Assembly: GCF_006335145.1 (NCBI RefSeq)
Contig: NZ_VDMN01000003.1
Location: 434,001 to 498,000 of the forward strand
DNA from: Aliirhizobium smilacinae
GTDB taxonomy: Bacteria > Pseudomonadota > Alphaproteobacteria > Rhizobiales > Rhizobiaceae
DNA: 64,000 bases
Reading direction: 5' to 3'
Numbering within the stretch: the first letter of the stretch is position 1; each line of letters opens with the position of its first letter. A program made the position numbers and the translations under genes. A model generated the notes under the pieces. That model made no database searches. It worked only from the letters and a program-made list of their open reading frames with translations, and was not told the DNA's origin. Below are positions 26,513-35,140 of this stretch, piece by piece.

Positions 26513-27184
26513 ATGGCGCATAACGACGACAGTTTTTTCCGTGAAGTGAACGAAGAGCTTCGCTCCGACCAGCTCAAGAACGCCTGGTCGCGCTACGGCC
26601 GGATCGCGATCGGCGTTGCCGTTCTGATCGTCGTCGGTACTGCCGGCTGGCGCGGTTTCGAATATTGGGACAACAATAATTCCTCGCAGTCCGGCGACCG
26701 GTTCATCGCGGCGTTGGCGCTTGCCTCGGAAGGCAAGAACGACGAAGCGCTTTCGGCTCTCGGGACGATCGAGACGGACGGTACTGGCGCCTATCCTATC
26801 TTGGCGAAAATGCGCGCCGCGTCGGTGCAGCAGGCAAAGGGTGATGCGGCTGCGGCCGTAGAAACCTACAAGCAGGTCGGAAACGACAATACCGCTCCGC
26901 AGGCCGTGCGCGATCTCGCCAAGATGCGCGCCGCCTTCATTCTGGTCGATACCGGTTCCTACGATCAGGTTGCGGCAGAGGCAGAAATCCTGTCGGCCCA
27001 GGGGCATGTCCTGGCCAATTCCGCCCGTGAGGCGCTCGGTCTTTCCGCCTACAAGGCCGGAAACATGCCGCAGGCCAAGCAATGGTTCAAGCTGATCGCC
27101 GACGATGCGGGTGCTCCGCGCAATGTCGCGAACCGCGCGCAAATCATGCTCGACAATATCGCCGCTACCGGCAAAGCGCCCTAA
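26513..27184 (+). CDS. YfgM-like tetratricopeptide membrane protein
   Basis: 223 residues from the ATG at 26513 (GGAG seven bases upstream); a longer frame from 26450 is less likely. Residues 1-30 are cytoplasmic (DDSFFREVNEELRSDQLKNAW), one membrane segment follows (IAIGVAVLIVVGTAGW), then a periplasmic helical repeat region (ALSALGTIETDG; AYPILAKMRAAS; AVRDLAKMRAAFIL). This is the DUF2133/YfgM architecture, an ancillary SecYEG translocon chaperone in E. coli. As in many proteobacteria it lies directly upstream of der, here 32 bases away, probably in one operon. Confidence 0.85.
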   Translation: MAHNDDSFFREVNEELRSDQLKNAWSRYGRIAIGVAVLIVVGTAGWRGFEYWDNNNSSQSGDRFIAALALASEGKNDEALSALGTIETDGTGAYPILAKMRAASVQQAKGDAAAAVETYKQVGNDNTAPQAVRDLAKMRAAFILVDTGSYDQVAAEAEILSAQGHVLANSAREALGLSAYKAGNMPQAKQWFKLIADDAGAPRNVANRAQIMLDNIAATGKAP

Positions 27185-27216
27185 TTCCATTCGGATAAGG
27201 GCTTGAGGAAAACATT

Positions 27217-28641
27217 ATGAGCTTCACGGTCGCCATCGTCGGACGTCCGAATGTCGGCAAGTCCACGCTTTTCAACCGTCTGGTTGGCAAGAAGCTGGCG
27301 CTTGTCGATGACACGCCGGGCGTAACCCGCGACCGTCGTCCGGGCGATGCGAAGCTCGTGGACCTGCGCTTCACCATCATCGACACGGCCGGCCTCGAAG
27401 AAGTCGGGCCGGAGACGCTCGAGGGCCGCATGCGCGCCCAGACCGAAATGGCGATCGAAGAGGCCGACCTGACGCTGTTCGTCGTCGACGCCAAATTCGG
27501 CCTGACGCCGCTCGACAAGACCTTCGGTCACCTGCTGCGCCGCAGCGGCAAGCCGGTCGTGCTGGTTGCCAACAAGTCCGAAGCCAAGGGATCGGACGGC
27601 GGTTTCTACGATGCCTATACGCTGGGCCTCGGCGAACCGGTTCCGATCTCGGCCGAACATGGTCAGGGCATGATCGATCTGCGCGACGCGATCGTCGAGG
27701 CGATCGGCAAGGAGCGGGCGTTCCCAGAGGACGACGTGGACGAAGCTGAAACGGATATCGACGTCAGGGACTCGGTTCTCGGCGAAGAGGCCGAGAACGA
27801 CGCAGAATATGACGAGACCAGGCCGCTTCGCGTCGCCATCATCGGTCGCCCGAATGCCGGAAAGTCGACCCTGATCAACCGCTTCCTCGGCGAGGATCGG
27901 CTGCTGACCGGGCCGGAAGCCGGTATTACCCGCGATTCGATTTCAGTCGACTGGGATTGGCGCGGCCGCACGATCAAGATGTTCGACACGGCCGGCATGC
28001 GCCGCAAGGCACGCGTGCAGGAAAAGCTCGAAAAGCTTTCGGTGGCGGATAGCCTTCGGTCGATCCGCTTTGCCGAAACGGTCGTCATCGTTTTCGATGC
28101 AACGATCCCGTTCGAAAAGCAGGATCTGCAGCTTGCCGACTTGGTGCTGCGTGAAGGCCGGGCCGCCGTGCTTGCGTTCAATAAATGGGATCTGATCGAA
28201 GATCAGCAGGCAGTTCTGACCGATCTGCGCGAAAAGACAGAGCGGTTGCTGCCGCAGGCGCGAGGCTTGCGCGCCGTGCCGATTTCCGGCGAAACGGGTT
28301 ACGGGCTCGACAAGCTGATGCAGGAAATCATCGCGACCGACAAGGTGTGGAACAAGCGCATCTCGACGGCGAAGCTCAACAAATGGCTTGAGGGCACGCA
28401 GGTCCAACATCCGCCACCGGCGGTTTCCGGCCGTCGCCTGAAGCTGAAATACATGACCCAGGTGAAGGCGCGCCCGCCGGCCTTCATGGTATCCTGCACG
28501 CGGCCCGAGGCTATTCCGGAAAGCTATATCCGTTACATGATCAACGGCTTGCGCAACGATTTCCAGATGCCCGGCGTGCCGATCCGCATTCATTTCAAGG
28601 CAAGCGACAACCCGTTCGAGAACCGCAGGAAGAAGCGCTGA
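27217..28641 (+). CDS. der: Ribosome biogenesis GTPase Der (EngA)
   Basis: 474 residues, with two tandem GTPase domains. Domain 1: G1 GRPNVGKST at residue 9, G3 DTAGLEE, G4 NKSE. Domain 2: G1 GRPNAGKST near 208, G3 [12 protein letters not shown]4 NKWD. A C-terminal KH-like domain follows ([23 protein letters not shown]). Der is essential for 50S ribosomal subunit assembly. An acidic linker ([12 protein letters not shown]) separates the domains. Last gene of the yfgM-der pair. Confidence 0.97.
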   Translation: MSFTVAIVGRPNVGKSTLFNRLVGKKLALVDDTPGVTRDRRPGDAKLVDLRFTIIDTAGLEEVGPETLEGRMRAQTEMAIEEADLTLFVVDAKFGLTPLDKTFGHLLRRSGKPVVLVANKSEAKGSDGGFYDAYTLGLGEPVPISAEHGQGMIDLRDAIVEAIGKERAFPEDDVDEAETDIDVRDSVLGEEAENDAEYDETRPLRVAIIGRPNAGKSTLINRFLGEDRLLTGPEAGITRDSISVDWDWRGRTIKMFDTAGMRRKARVQEKLEKLSVADSLRSIRFAETVVIVFDATIPFEKQDLQLADLVLREGRAAVLAFNKWDLIEDQQAVLTDLREKTERLLPQARGLRAVPISGETGYGLDKLMQEIIATDKVWNKRISTAKLNKWLEGTQVQHPPPAVSGRRLKLKYMTQVKARPPAFMVSCTRPEAIPESYIRYMINGLRNDFQMPGVPIRIHFKASDNPFENRRKKR

Positions 28642-28836
28642 GCTTCTTCTTTTCGCGTATTCTTTCCATCCGTTTCCGGTATCGGCGATTTTCCCTCGGC
28701 GACCTGATGACGCTGCGATTTGCTATATTTAGCAAATCGTGATGCACTGCCGTTCTGGCTTGTGTGGTTGGAGGACCTGCAAGCCTTTTTCGGCGGATCT
28801 GCTTCGCAGCGCCGGTTCATGATCGGGAGGATCATC

Positions 28837-28923
28837 ATGATTGTAGTGGGTCTCGTCGTAGCCATCTGTCTTGGCGTCGGCAGCGTCGTGTATTTCCGCA
28901 GTCGTGACGGGCGGAGCAGCTGA
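28837..28923 (+). CDS. Possible 28-residue single-span membrane protein
   Basis: Small frame from an ATG at 28837, with a strong GGGAGGATC six bases upstream. The peptide is a single hydrophobic span (MIVVGLVVAICLGVGSVVYF) followed by a basic, polar tail. It lies alone in the 338-base gap between der and the glycosyltransferase. A longer in-frame start at 28720 lacks a ribosome site. Expression is not known; the size, span and ribosome site are what support it. Confidence 0.4.
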   Translation: MIVVGLVVAICLGVGSVVYFRSRDGRSS

Positions 28924-28979
28924 CAACACCGGTCTTCATACTCTCCAGAAACGCTAAAGCTCGCCTTCGCCGCAGCCGT

Positions 28980-30032
28980 TCATTCGGCTGCGGGTAGCGC
29001 GTGGCCGCCTGGTCCGCGGCTGGCCTGGGCCTTCAGCACATTGCCGAGGAACTGTTTTGATGCGGCTTCCCAAGTGTAGCTGCGGGCAAGCCGGCTGGCA
29101 TCCTCTCGACGACAGCCGAGCGCCCTGAGGCATGCGGCCTTGAGATCCTCGTCCAGAGCACCGGCCCCGGAACCTTCCGCGATGATGTCCACCGGCCCCA
29201 TGACCGGATAGGCGGCAACGGGCACGCCGCTTGCGAGCGCTTCGAGAATGGTGTTGCCGAATGTGTCGGTCTTAGACGGGAAGACGAAGACGTCTGCCTG
29301 TGCATAGGCGCGGGCGAGTTCCTCACCGGTCTTCATGCCGGTGAAAAGCACTTCGGGGTAGCGTTTTTTCAGTTCCGCCAGAGCCGGGCCATCGCCGATC
29401 ACGACCTTCGAGCCGGGCAGATCGAGATCGAGGAAGGCCGGCAGGTTCTTTTCCACCGCAACGCGGCCGACCGTCATGAAGATCGGGCGCGGCAGGTCGA
29501 AGGGGCGTTCCTCGAGGTTCATCGGATGGAATGCGGTCTGGTCGATGCCGCGGCTCCAGCGCAGGAGATTGTGAATACCGATCTTCGACAGTTCCCGCTC
29601 AAGGCTTGCGGTCGCGACCATGCAGCCGTTGCCGGCATTGTGGAACCAGCGGACGAAAGCCTGCATCCAGCGGATCGGTACCGGAAAGCGCGCCGCCACA
29701 TATTCGGGAAAGCGGGTGTGATAGCTGGTGGAGAAGGGCATGTTGTTCTTCAGGCACCAGCGGCGGGCGATCAGGCCGAGCGGGCCTTCGGTGGCGATAT
29801 GGACCGCTGTCGGCAAGGTCTTTTCAATCACGCCTGCAACCTGGGCGAAGGTGGTGACCGACAGCCTGATCTCTGGATAGGTCGGGCACGGGATGTTGGC
29901 GAATTCCTTCGGCGTGACCATGCATATTTCGACGCCCATGCGGGTCAGTTCGCGATTGGTGTTCTCGATGGAACGGACGACTCCATTCACCTGAGGGTAC
30001 CAGGCATCCGTCACGATGGTAATTCTTGTCAT
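28980..30032 (-). CDS. GT4-family glycosyltransferase
   Basis: 350 residues, GT-B fold. The N-terminal domain starts ITIVTDAWYPQVNGVVRSIENTNREL (donor-independent loop), the acceptor part includes PFSTSYHTRFPEYVA, and the C-terminal donor-binding domain has FMTVGRVAVEKNL, VVIGDGPAL and the E-x7-E motif around FPSKTDTFGNTILEALASGVPV. The family resembles GDP-mannose-dependent mannosyltransferases and rhizobial lipid or phosphatidylinositol mannosyltransferase-like enzymes. The donor and acceptor cannot be specified. Monocistronic by spacing. Confidence 0.85.
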   Translation of the reverse strand: MTRITIVTDAWYPQVNGVVRSIENTNRELTRMGVEICMVTPKEFANIPCPTYPEIRLSVTTFAQVAGVIEKTLPTAVHIATEGPLGLIARRWCLKNNMPFSTSYHTRFPEYVAARFPVPIRWMQAFVRWFHNAGNGCMVATASLERELSKIGIHNLLRWSRGIDQTAFHPMNLEERPFDLPRPIFMTVGRVAVEKNLPAFLDLDLPGSKVVIGDGPALAELKKRYPEVLFTGMKTGEELARAYAQADVFVFPSKTDTFGNTILEALASGVPVAAYPVMGPVDIIAEGSGAGALDEDLKAACLRALGCRREDASRLARSYTWEAASKQFLGNVLKAQASRGPGGHALPAAE

Positions 30033-30327
30033 GCGCGGCCATAGCCCCGTTGCCGATCCGACGGCGACTCACGCCATGGGATGCGTTTTCCGGTCCTCTA
30101 TCGGGAAGTTTCGTGACAGGAGAATGAAGCGCCCTGTGGAGGTGTTCGACATGAAAATCCGTCCAATCAGATTTTCGCGCGTGAAGGACCTTCTGTGCGT
30201 TCGTCAATTCCGCGACATTTACACGATTGGTTCTAGAAGGCGAAAAGATGCAGCCTGTCATTTCTGGTTTGCAGTGCACCGAGCTAAGTCCTATCTGAAG
30301 GGCCAATGATGTTGTGAGTATGCCTCC

Positions 30328-30882
30328 GTGACCCCGCGTTCGATCAAGACTGCCGCCGCCGTCCTCATCGCCCCGATCGCCGCTATCGGCATCTATATGG
30401 GCATCAATCAGATGACCGGCAATTTTCATGAAGTCATAGCCGGCGAGCTCTACCGCTCTGCCCAGCCCGGCGATATGGTGATCGACAAGGCTGCGCGCCA
30501 ATATGGGATCAAGACGATCATCAACCTGCGCAACGAACGTCGCGGGGCCTGGTATGCCGAAGAAAAAGCGTCGGCCGAGGAAAACGGCGTGACGCTGATC
30601 GATTTTCCGCTGAGTTCGGCGAGATTCGTGCCGGTCGAGGAAAGCGAACGGCTGGCCGAGATCATGCGGACGGCGGAAAAGCCGATCCTGATCCATTGCG
30701 AACACGGCGCTAACCGTACCGGGCTGGCTTCAGCCATCTATGTCGGAGCTGTCGCCAAGCGCAGCGAGCTGTTTTCCGAACTGCAGCTTTCGCCCTATTA
30801 CGGGCACATCCCGATCCCCGGCATCGGCCGGTACGCGATGTACCAGTCCTGGGACGAGTTCGAAGAGACGATCGGTTTCTGA
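30328..30882 (+). CDS. Membrane-anchored dual-specificity/tyrosine phosphatase-like protein
   Basis: 184 residues from a GTG. Residues 7-24 form a membrane anchor or uncleaved signal (IKTAAAVLIAPIAAIGIYMG). The catalytic P-loop HCEHGANRTG has the Cys-x5-Arg pattern, preceded by a general-acid-like region DFPLSSARFVP. The protein belongs to the dual-specificity (DSP/SIW14-like) phosphatase group and would face the periplasm if the N-terminus is a signal anchor. The substrate could be a phosphoprotein, phosphoinositide or lipid. The last codon and stop lie inside a strong hairpin. Confidence 0.85.
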   Translation: MTPRSIKTAAAVLIAPIAAIGIYMGINQMTGNFHEVIAGELYRSAQPGDMVIDKAARQYGIKTIINLRNERRGAWYAEEKASAEENGVTLIDFPLSSARFVPVEESERLAEIMRTAEKPILIHCEHGANRTGLASAIYVGAVAKRSELFSELQLSPYYGHIPIPGIGRYAMYQSWDEFEETIGF

Positions 30883-30892
30883 TCGTCTCTTC
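30862..30892. terminator. Hairpin overlapping the phosphatase stop codon
   Basis: Perfect 12-bp stem GAAGAGACGATC/GATCGTCTCTTC with a 7-base loop; the TGA stop lies at the loop/right-arm junction. It is between convergent genes and may act on both. Confidence 0.65.
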
Positions 30893-30908
30893 CTCTCGAA
30901 GGTTTTCG

Positions 30909-31823
30909 TTACTTCGGCAACAGATCGGGGCTGATCAATGCGCCGTGGTGGCGGATGACGGTGGAGGCGACGGCGGCGCCATGGCTTGCTGCCTCGGCCG
31001 GTGTTGCGCCCTGCACGAGACGCGAGAGGAAACCGCCATTAAAACTGTCACCGGCGCTGGTCGTGTCTACGACCTTGTCGACCTTCATTGCGGGCACGTG
31101 GACCGTGGGGGATGAACCGAAGGCGAGCGTTACGCCAGCGGGGCCGTTCTTGACCACGACGTTTTCGACGCCGAGCGCCTTGTAACGGGCAATCGTCGCA
31201 GCCTCGTCCGTATCACCGAAATAAGCCGCTTCGTCATCGAAGCTCGGCAGCACGAGGTTGGAGGCGCGGGCGCCGTCCTCAATCGTCTTCAGCATGTAAG
31301 GCTTGTTGTGCCAGAGGCGCGGGCGGATGTTCGGGTCGAAGACAACGGTCTTGCCGGATGCCTTGGCGCGACGAGCTTCGGCCAGCAGCGTGTCGACTGC
31401 TTCCGGCGCCAAGATACCGAGCGTGATGCCTGAGAAATAGATGATCTGCGCACCATCGATCGCCGAGCGCAGATGATCGGCATCATCTGCGAGCTTTTTT
31501 GCCGCAGCCGTATCGCGCCAATAGCTGAAGGTGCGTTCGCCGTCCTTCAACGTGATCAGATAAAGGCCGGGCGTCTTGCCCGGAATGCGGCGGATAAGGT
31601 CGGTGCCGATGCCGGCGCCTTCCATCATGGCCAACATTTCCATCGACATCGGGTCGTCGCCAACGGCGGTGAAGTAGTCGATCGACCAGTCCGATGGGAA
31701 ACAGGCGCGGGCGTACCAGGCCGTGTTCAGCGTGTCGCCCGCAAAGCCCTTGCGCAACAGGCCTTCGCCCGCCTGCGACAGTTCCACCATGCATTCGCCG
31801 ATCGAAAGAAGTCTGCCCGCCAA
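30909..31823 (-). CDS. kdgK: 2-Keto-3-deoxygluconate kinase
   Basis: 304 residues, ribokinase (PfkB) family. The N-terminal signature is GECMVELSQAGEG; nearby features are GGDTLN-like FAGDTLNTAWY, and the C-terminal PfkB box VVDTTSAGDSFNGGFL with the catalytic Asp. It phosphorylates 2-keto-3-deoxygluconate to KDPG for the Entner-Doudoroff route in the cytoplasm. The subfamily assignment rests on the overall KdgK-like start and length. It is divergent from the alpha-glucosidase gene; the 157-base gap should hold both promoters. Confidence 0.85.
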   Translation of the reverse strand: MAGRLLSIGECMVELSQAGEGLLRKGFAGDTLNTAWYARACFPSDWSIDYFTAVGDDPMSMEMLAMMEGAGIGTDLIRRIPGKTPGLYLITLKDGERTFSYWRDTAAAKKLADDADHLRSAIDGAQIIYFSGITLGILAPEAVDTLLAEARRAKASGKTVVFDPNIRPRLWHNKPYMLKTIEDGARASNLVLPSFDDEAAYFGDTDEAATIARYKALGVENVVVKNGPAGVTLAFGSSPTVHVPAMKVDKVVDTTSAGDSFNGGFLSRLVQGATPAEAASHGAAVASTVIRHHGALISPDLLPK

Positions 31824-31980
31824 AATCTCGTCCTCCGGTAAAGTCCTGTTGTCGCATAAGCTTTAAGCCCGTGTCTGACAAGTCCGTGCAGGGGGTGGTT
31901 TGCGCGTTGTCTTTTGTCACAGGGGCTCTAGGTTGGGCCCAGGCTAAGGTTGGAACATTTGCATAGAGGAGCATGAGAGC

Positions 31981-33639
31981 ATGGCCACGGAAGTGCAGAA
32001 CAAGGCCGCTGGAGCAGATGCGGACTGGTGGCGCGGCGCGGTGATCTACCAGATCTATCCGCGATCCTTCCAGGATACGACCGGCGACGGGTTGGGCGAT
32101 ATCAAGGGGATCACCCAGCGCCTGCCGCATGTGGCCTCGCTTGGCGTGGATGCGATCTGGCTGTCGCCCTTCTTCACCTCGCCGATGGCGGACATGGGCT
32201 ATGACGTTTCCGATTACTGCAATGTCGATCCGATGTTCGGCACGCTTGCCGATTTCGACGAGATGATGGTGGAGGCGCATCGGCTGGGCCTGAAAGTCAT
32301 CATCGACCAGGTGATTTCCCACACGTCCGACCGGCATCCGTGGTTCATCGAAAGCCGCACCAGCCGCACCAACCCCAAGGCCGACTGGTTCGTCTGGGCC
32401 GATCCGAAGCCCGACGGCACCGCGCCGACCAACTGGTTGTCGATTTTCGGCGGGCCGGGCTGGGAATGGGACGGCGTGCGCAAGCAATATTACATGCACA
32501 ATTTCCTTATCTCGCAGCCGGACCTGAATTTTCACAATCCGGATGTGCAGGATGCGATGCTGGATACGGTAAAGTTCTGGCTGGAGCGCGGCGTCGACGG
32601 GTTCCGGCTCGATACGGTGAACTACTATTTCCACGACAAGCAACTGCGTAACAACCCGCCTATGGTCTATGACACAGATGGCGCGGGCATGGAGACGGAT
32701 ACCAATCCGTATTCGATGCAGAACCATCTCTACGACAAGACGCAGCCGGAGAATATCGGCTTTTTGAAGCGGTTCCGGGCGCTGCTCGACAGCTATGACG
32801 ACCGTGCTTCAGTGGGCGAGGTGGGCGACGGACCGCGGTCGCTCAACACGCTGGCGCTTTATACGACCGGTAATGACAAGCTGCATATGTGCTACACGTT
32901 CGACCTTCTGGGGCCGGCGTTTTCGGCAAGCTATATCCGCAAGGTGATGCAGACGGTGCTCGACACTGTGGTCAATGGCTGGGTGTGCTGGGCGTTTTCC
33001 AACCACGACGTGGTGCGCCATGTCACCCGCTTCATCGAAGATCCGGCGGAGCAGGATCGCGTGGCAAAACTTTCGGCCTCTCTGATCTCGGTTCTGCGCG
33101 GCTCGATCTGCCTTTATCAGGGCGAGGAGCTTGGCCTGACGGAAGCGGAGCTTTCCTTCGAGGATCTGCGCGATCCTTACGGCATCCGTTTCTGGCCGGC
33201 TTTCAAGGGGCGTGACGGATGCCGCACTCCGATGGTCTGGGATTCCAAGGCGCCGCATGCGGGCTTTACCGAAGGCGCGACCACCTGGCTGCCTGTGCCG
33301 ACGGAGCATGCTGCCCGCGCGGTCGACGCGCAGGAGAAGTTGGCAGATTCCGTTCTTGCCCATTACCGAGCAACATTCGCCTTCCGCAAATCGCATCCTG
33401 CGCTGGTCGATGGCGACATGACCTTCATCGAGACCAATCAGGATCTGCTGGCATTTGTCCGCGAAAAGGGCGGCGAGAAGCTGCTGTTCGTCTTCAACCT
33501 GACGCGGGAGCCGCAGAAGTTCACACTGCCTTCGCGATTCGGCAGCGTGATGCCGGTAGACATGCCGGGGTTTGTCTCGAAGCTGGAGAATGGCGTAGTG
33601 GCGCTGGATACCGTGGATGTGTTCTGCGCGCGGGTGTGA
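31981..33639 (+). CDS. GH13 alpha-glucosidase (AglA-like)
   Basis: 552 residues, glycoside hydrolase family 13. The conserved regions are visible: WWRGAVIYQIYPRSFQDTTGDGLGDIKGI, the nucleophile region GVDGFRLDTVNYYF, the acid/base region ASVGEVGDG and the transition-state Asp in WAFSNHDVVRH. This layout matches the cytoplasmic alpha-glucosidases of rhizobial alpha-glucoside uptake loci, although no transporter genes (aglEFGK) are adjacent here. It would hydrolyse maltose, sucrose or trehalose-type alpha-glucosides. The gene ends before a strong bidirectional terminator at 33772-33799. Confidence 0.9.
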   Translation: MATEVQNKAAGADADWWRGAVIYQIYPRSFQDTTGDGLGDIKGITQRLPHVASLGVDAIWLSPFFTSPMADMGYDVSDYCNVDPMFGTLADFDEMMVEAHRLGLKVIIDQVISHTSDRHPWFIESRTSRTNPKADWFVWADPKPDGTAPTNWLSIFGGPGWEWDGVRKQYYMHNFLISQPDLNFHNPDVQDAMLDTVKFWLERGVDGFRLDTVNYYFHDKQLRNNPPMVYDTDGAGMETDTNPYSMQNHLYDKTQPENIGFLKRFRALLDSYDDRASVGEVGDGPRSLNTLALYTTGNDKLHMCYTFDLLGPAFSASYIRKVMQTVLDTVVNGWVCWAFSNHDVVRHVTRFIEDPAEQDRVAKLSASLISVLRGSICLYQGEELGLTEAELSFEDLRDPYGIRFWPAFKGRDGCRTPMVWDSKAPHAGFTEGATTWLPVPTEHAARAVDAQEKLADSVLAHYRATFAFRKSHPALVDGDMTFIETNQDLLAFVREKGGEKLLFVFNLTREPQKFTLPSRFGSVMPVDMPGFVSKLENGVVALDTVDVFCARV

Positions 33640-33771
33640 GGGGTGTAGGCAAGGTGCCGACTGAGGTCGTCATGCTCGGGCTTGTCCTCCCGAGCATATG
33701 CAACGCCTCCGCTTGCTGCTACCTGCTCTAGATCCTTGGGACAAGCCCGAACAGCACGTCCCAGAACGTAG

Positions 33772-33799
33772 AAAGGCCCGCGATCGCTCGCGGGCCTTT
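33772..33799. terminator. Bidirectional terminator
   Basis: Perfect 12-bp stem AAAGGCCCGCGA/TCGCGGGCCTTT with a TCGC loop. It lies between the convergent alpha-glucosidase and carboxyspermidine dehydrogenase genes. Confidence 0.85.
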
Positions 33800-33831
33800 G
33801 TCATTCCATCATTCAGGCAAACGCCCGCATC

Positions 33832-35073
33832 TCAATCGAAATGCAGTTCGCGTTCGCCCTGTTCGTCACGGATGCAGGTCTGTAGGCCGATCTTGTTGAG
33901 GATGTTGAGGAACGGGCGCGGGGCCAGTTCTTCGACGTTGGCCATCTTCTTGACGTCCCATTCGCCGGTGGCGACGAGCATCGCTGCTGCGACCGGCGGA
34001 ACGCCTGCCGTGTAGGAAATGCCCTGGGAGCCGACTTCGTTGAAGGCTTCCTTGTGGTCGGCGACGTTGTAGATGAATACGGTGCGTTCCTTGCCGTCCT
34101 TCGTGCCCTTGACGAAGTCACCGATGCAGGTCTTGCCTTCGTATTCCGGCGCCAGCGAAGACGGGTCGGGCAGGCAGGCCTTGACGACCTTGAGCGGCAC
34201 GACTTCCGAGCCGTCCGCCAGTTTTACAGGCTGTTCGGACAGAAGGCCGATGTTTTTGAGAACGGTGAAGACGTTGATGTAATGGTCGCCAAAACCCATC
34301 CAGAAGCGCACATCGGCGCCGTCCATGTTCTTGGCCAGCGAATGCACTTCGTCATGGCCGCAGAGATAGGCGCGACGCGTGCCGACGACCGGCAGGTCGT
34401 AGTCCTTGCCGATTTCGAACATCTTGTTGACGTTCCATTCGCCGCCCTGCCACGAGTAAACCACACCCGTGAATTCGCGGAAATTGATTTCCGGGTCGAA
34501 GTTCGTGGCAAAGTACTTGCCGTGGCTGCCGGCATTGATGTCGACGATATCGACGTCGGTGACGGTGTCGAGATATTCGTCCTTGGCCAGACGCGCATAG
34601 GCGTTGACGACGCCCGGATCAAAACCGGCGCCGAGGATGGCGGTGATGCCTTTTTCCTCGCATTCTGCAGCGCGCTTCCACTCGTAGTTACCGTACCACG
34701 GCGGCGTTTCGCAGATCTTGTTCGGCTCTTCGTGGATGGCGGTGTCGATATAGGCGACGCCGGTATCCATGCAGGCGCGCAGCACCGACATGTTCAAGAA
34801 AGCAGTGCCGACGTTGATAACGATCTGGCTGCCGGTCTTGGTGATGAGAGCCTTGGTGGCTTCGATGTCCAGCGCGTCGAGCGCGTGGCCTTCGAGTACG
34901 CCTGCCTGCTTCATCGCCTTCTTTTCGTGAACCGAGGCGATGATGGCGTCGCATTTCGACTTGGTGCGCGAGGCGATATGGATGTCACCGAGGACATCGT
35001 TGTTCTGCGCACACTTGTGGGCAACGACCTGTGCGACGCCGCCGGCGCCGATGATGAGCACGTTCTTTTTCAT
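33832..35073 (-). CDS. Carboxyspermidine/carboxynorspermidine dehydrogenase
   Basis: 413 residues from the ATG at 35073, preceded by AAGGAG; longer frames are not needed. The saccharopine dehydrogenase-like fold starts with a Rossmann motif NVLIIGAGGVAQVVAHKCAQ. Other markers are NVGTAFLNMSVLRACMDTGVAYIDTA, ILGAGFDPGVVNAYARLA and the C-terminal SYTAGVPPVAAAMLV. CASDH condenses putrescine with aspartate semialdehyde using NADPH. The gene is paired with the decarboxylase located 67 bases upstream on the same strand, which runs first in the operon, so together they form the alternative spermidine route found in rhizobia. Confidence 0.92.
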   Translation of the reverse strand: MKKNVLIIGAGGVAQVVAHKCAQNNDVLGDIHIASRTKSKCDAIIASVHEKKAMKQAGVLEGHALDALDIEATKALITKTGSQIVINVGTAFLNMSVLRACMDTGVAYIDTAIHEEPNKICETPPWYGNYEWKRAAECEEKGITAILGAGFDPGVVNAYARLAKDEYLDTVTDVDIVDINAGSHGKYFATNFDPEINFREFTGVVYSWQGGEWNVNKMFEIGKDYDLPVVGTRRAYLCGHDEVHSLAKNMDGADVRFWMGFGDHYINVFTVLKNIGLLSEQPVKLADGSEVVPLKVVKACLPDPSSLAPEYEGKTCIGDFVKGTKDGKERTVFIYNVADHKEAFNEVGSQGISYTAGVPPVAAAMLVATGEWDVKKMANVEELAPRPFLNILNKIGLQTCIRDEQGERELHFD

Positions 35074-35140
35074 TCTGGGGACCACTCCTTGCGTCCAATC
35101 GTCAGAGAAGTCTTTCCTGTGGGCCTTTGGCCCTGTCTGA

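Noticed and set aside
30016..30309. 97-codon frame between the glycosyltransferase and phosphatase genes
   Set aside because: No ribosome site and no family pattern; the phosphatase's own GTG start with signal anchor follows directly.
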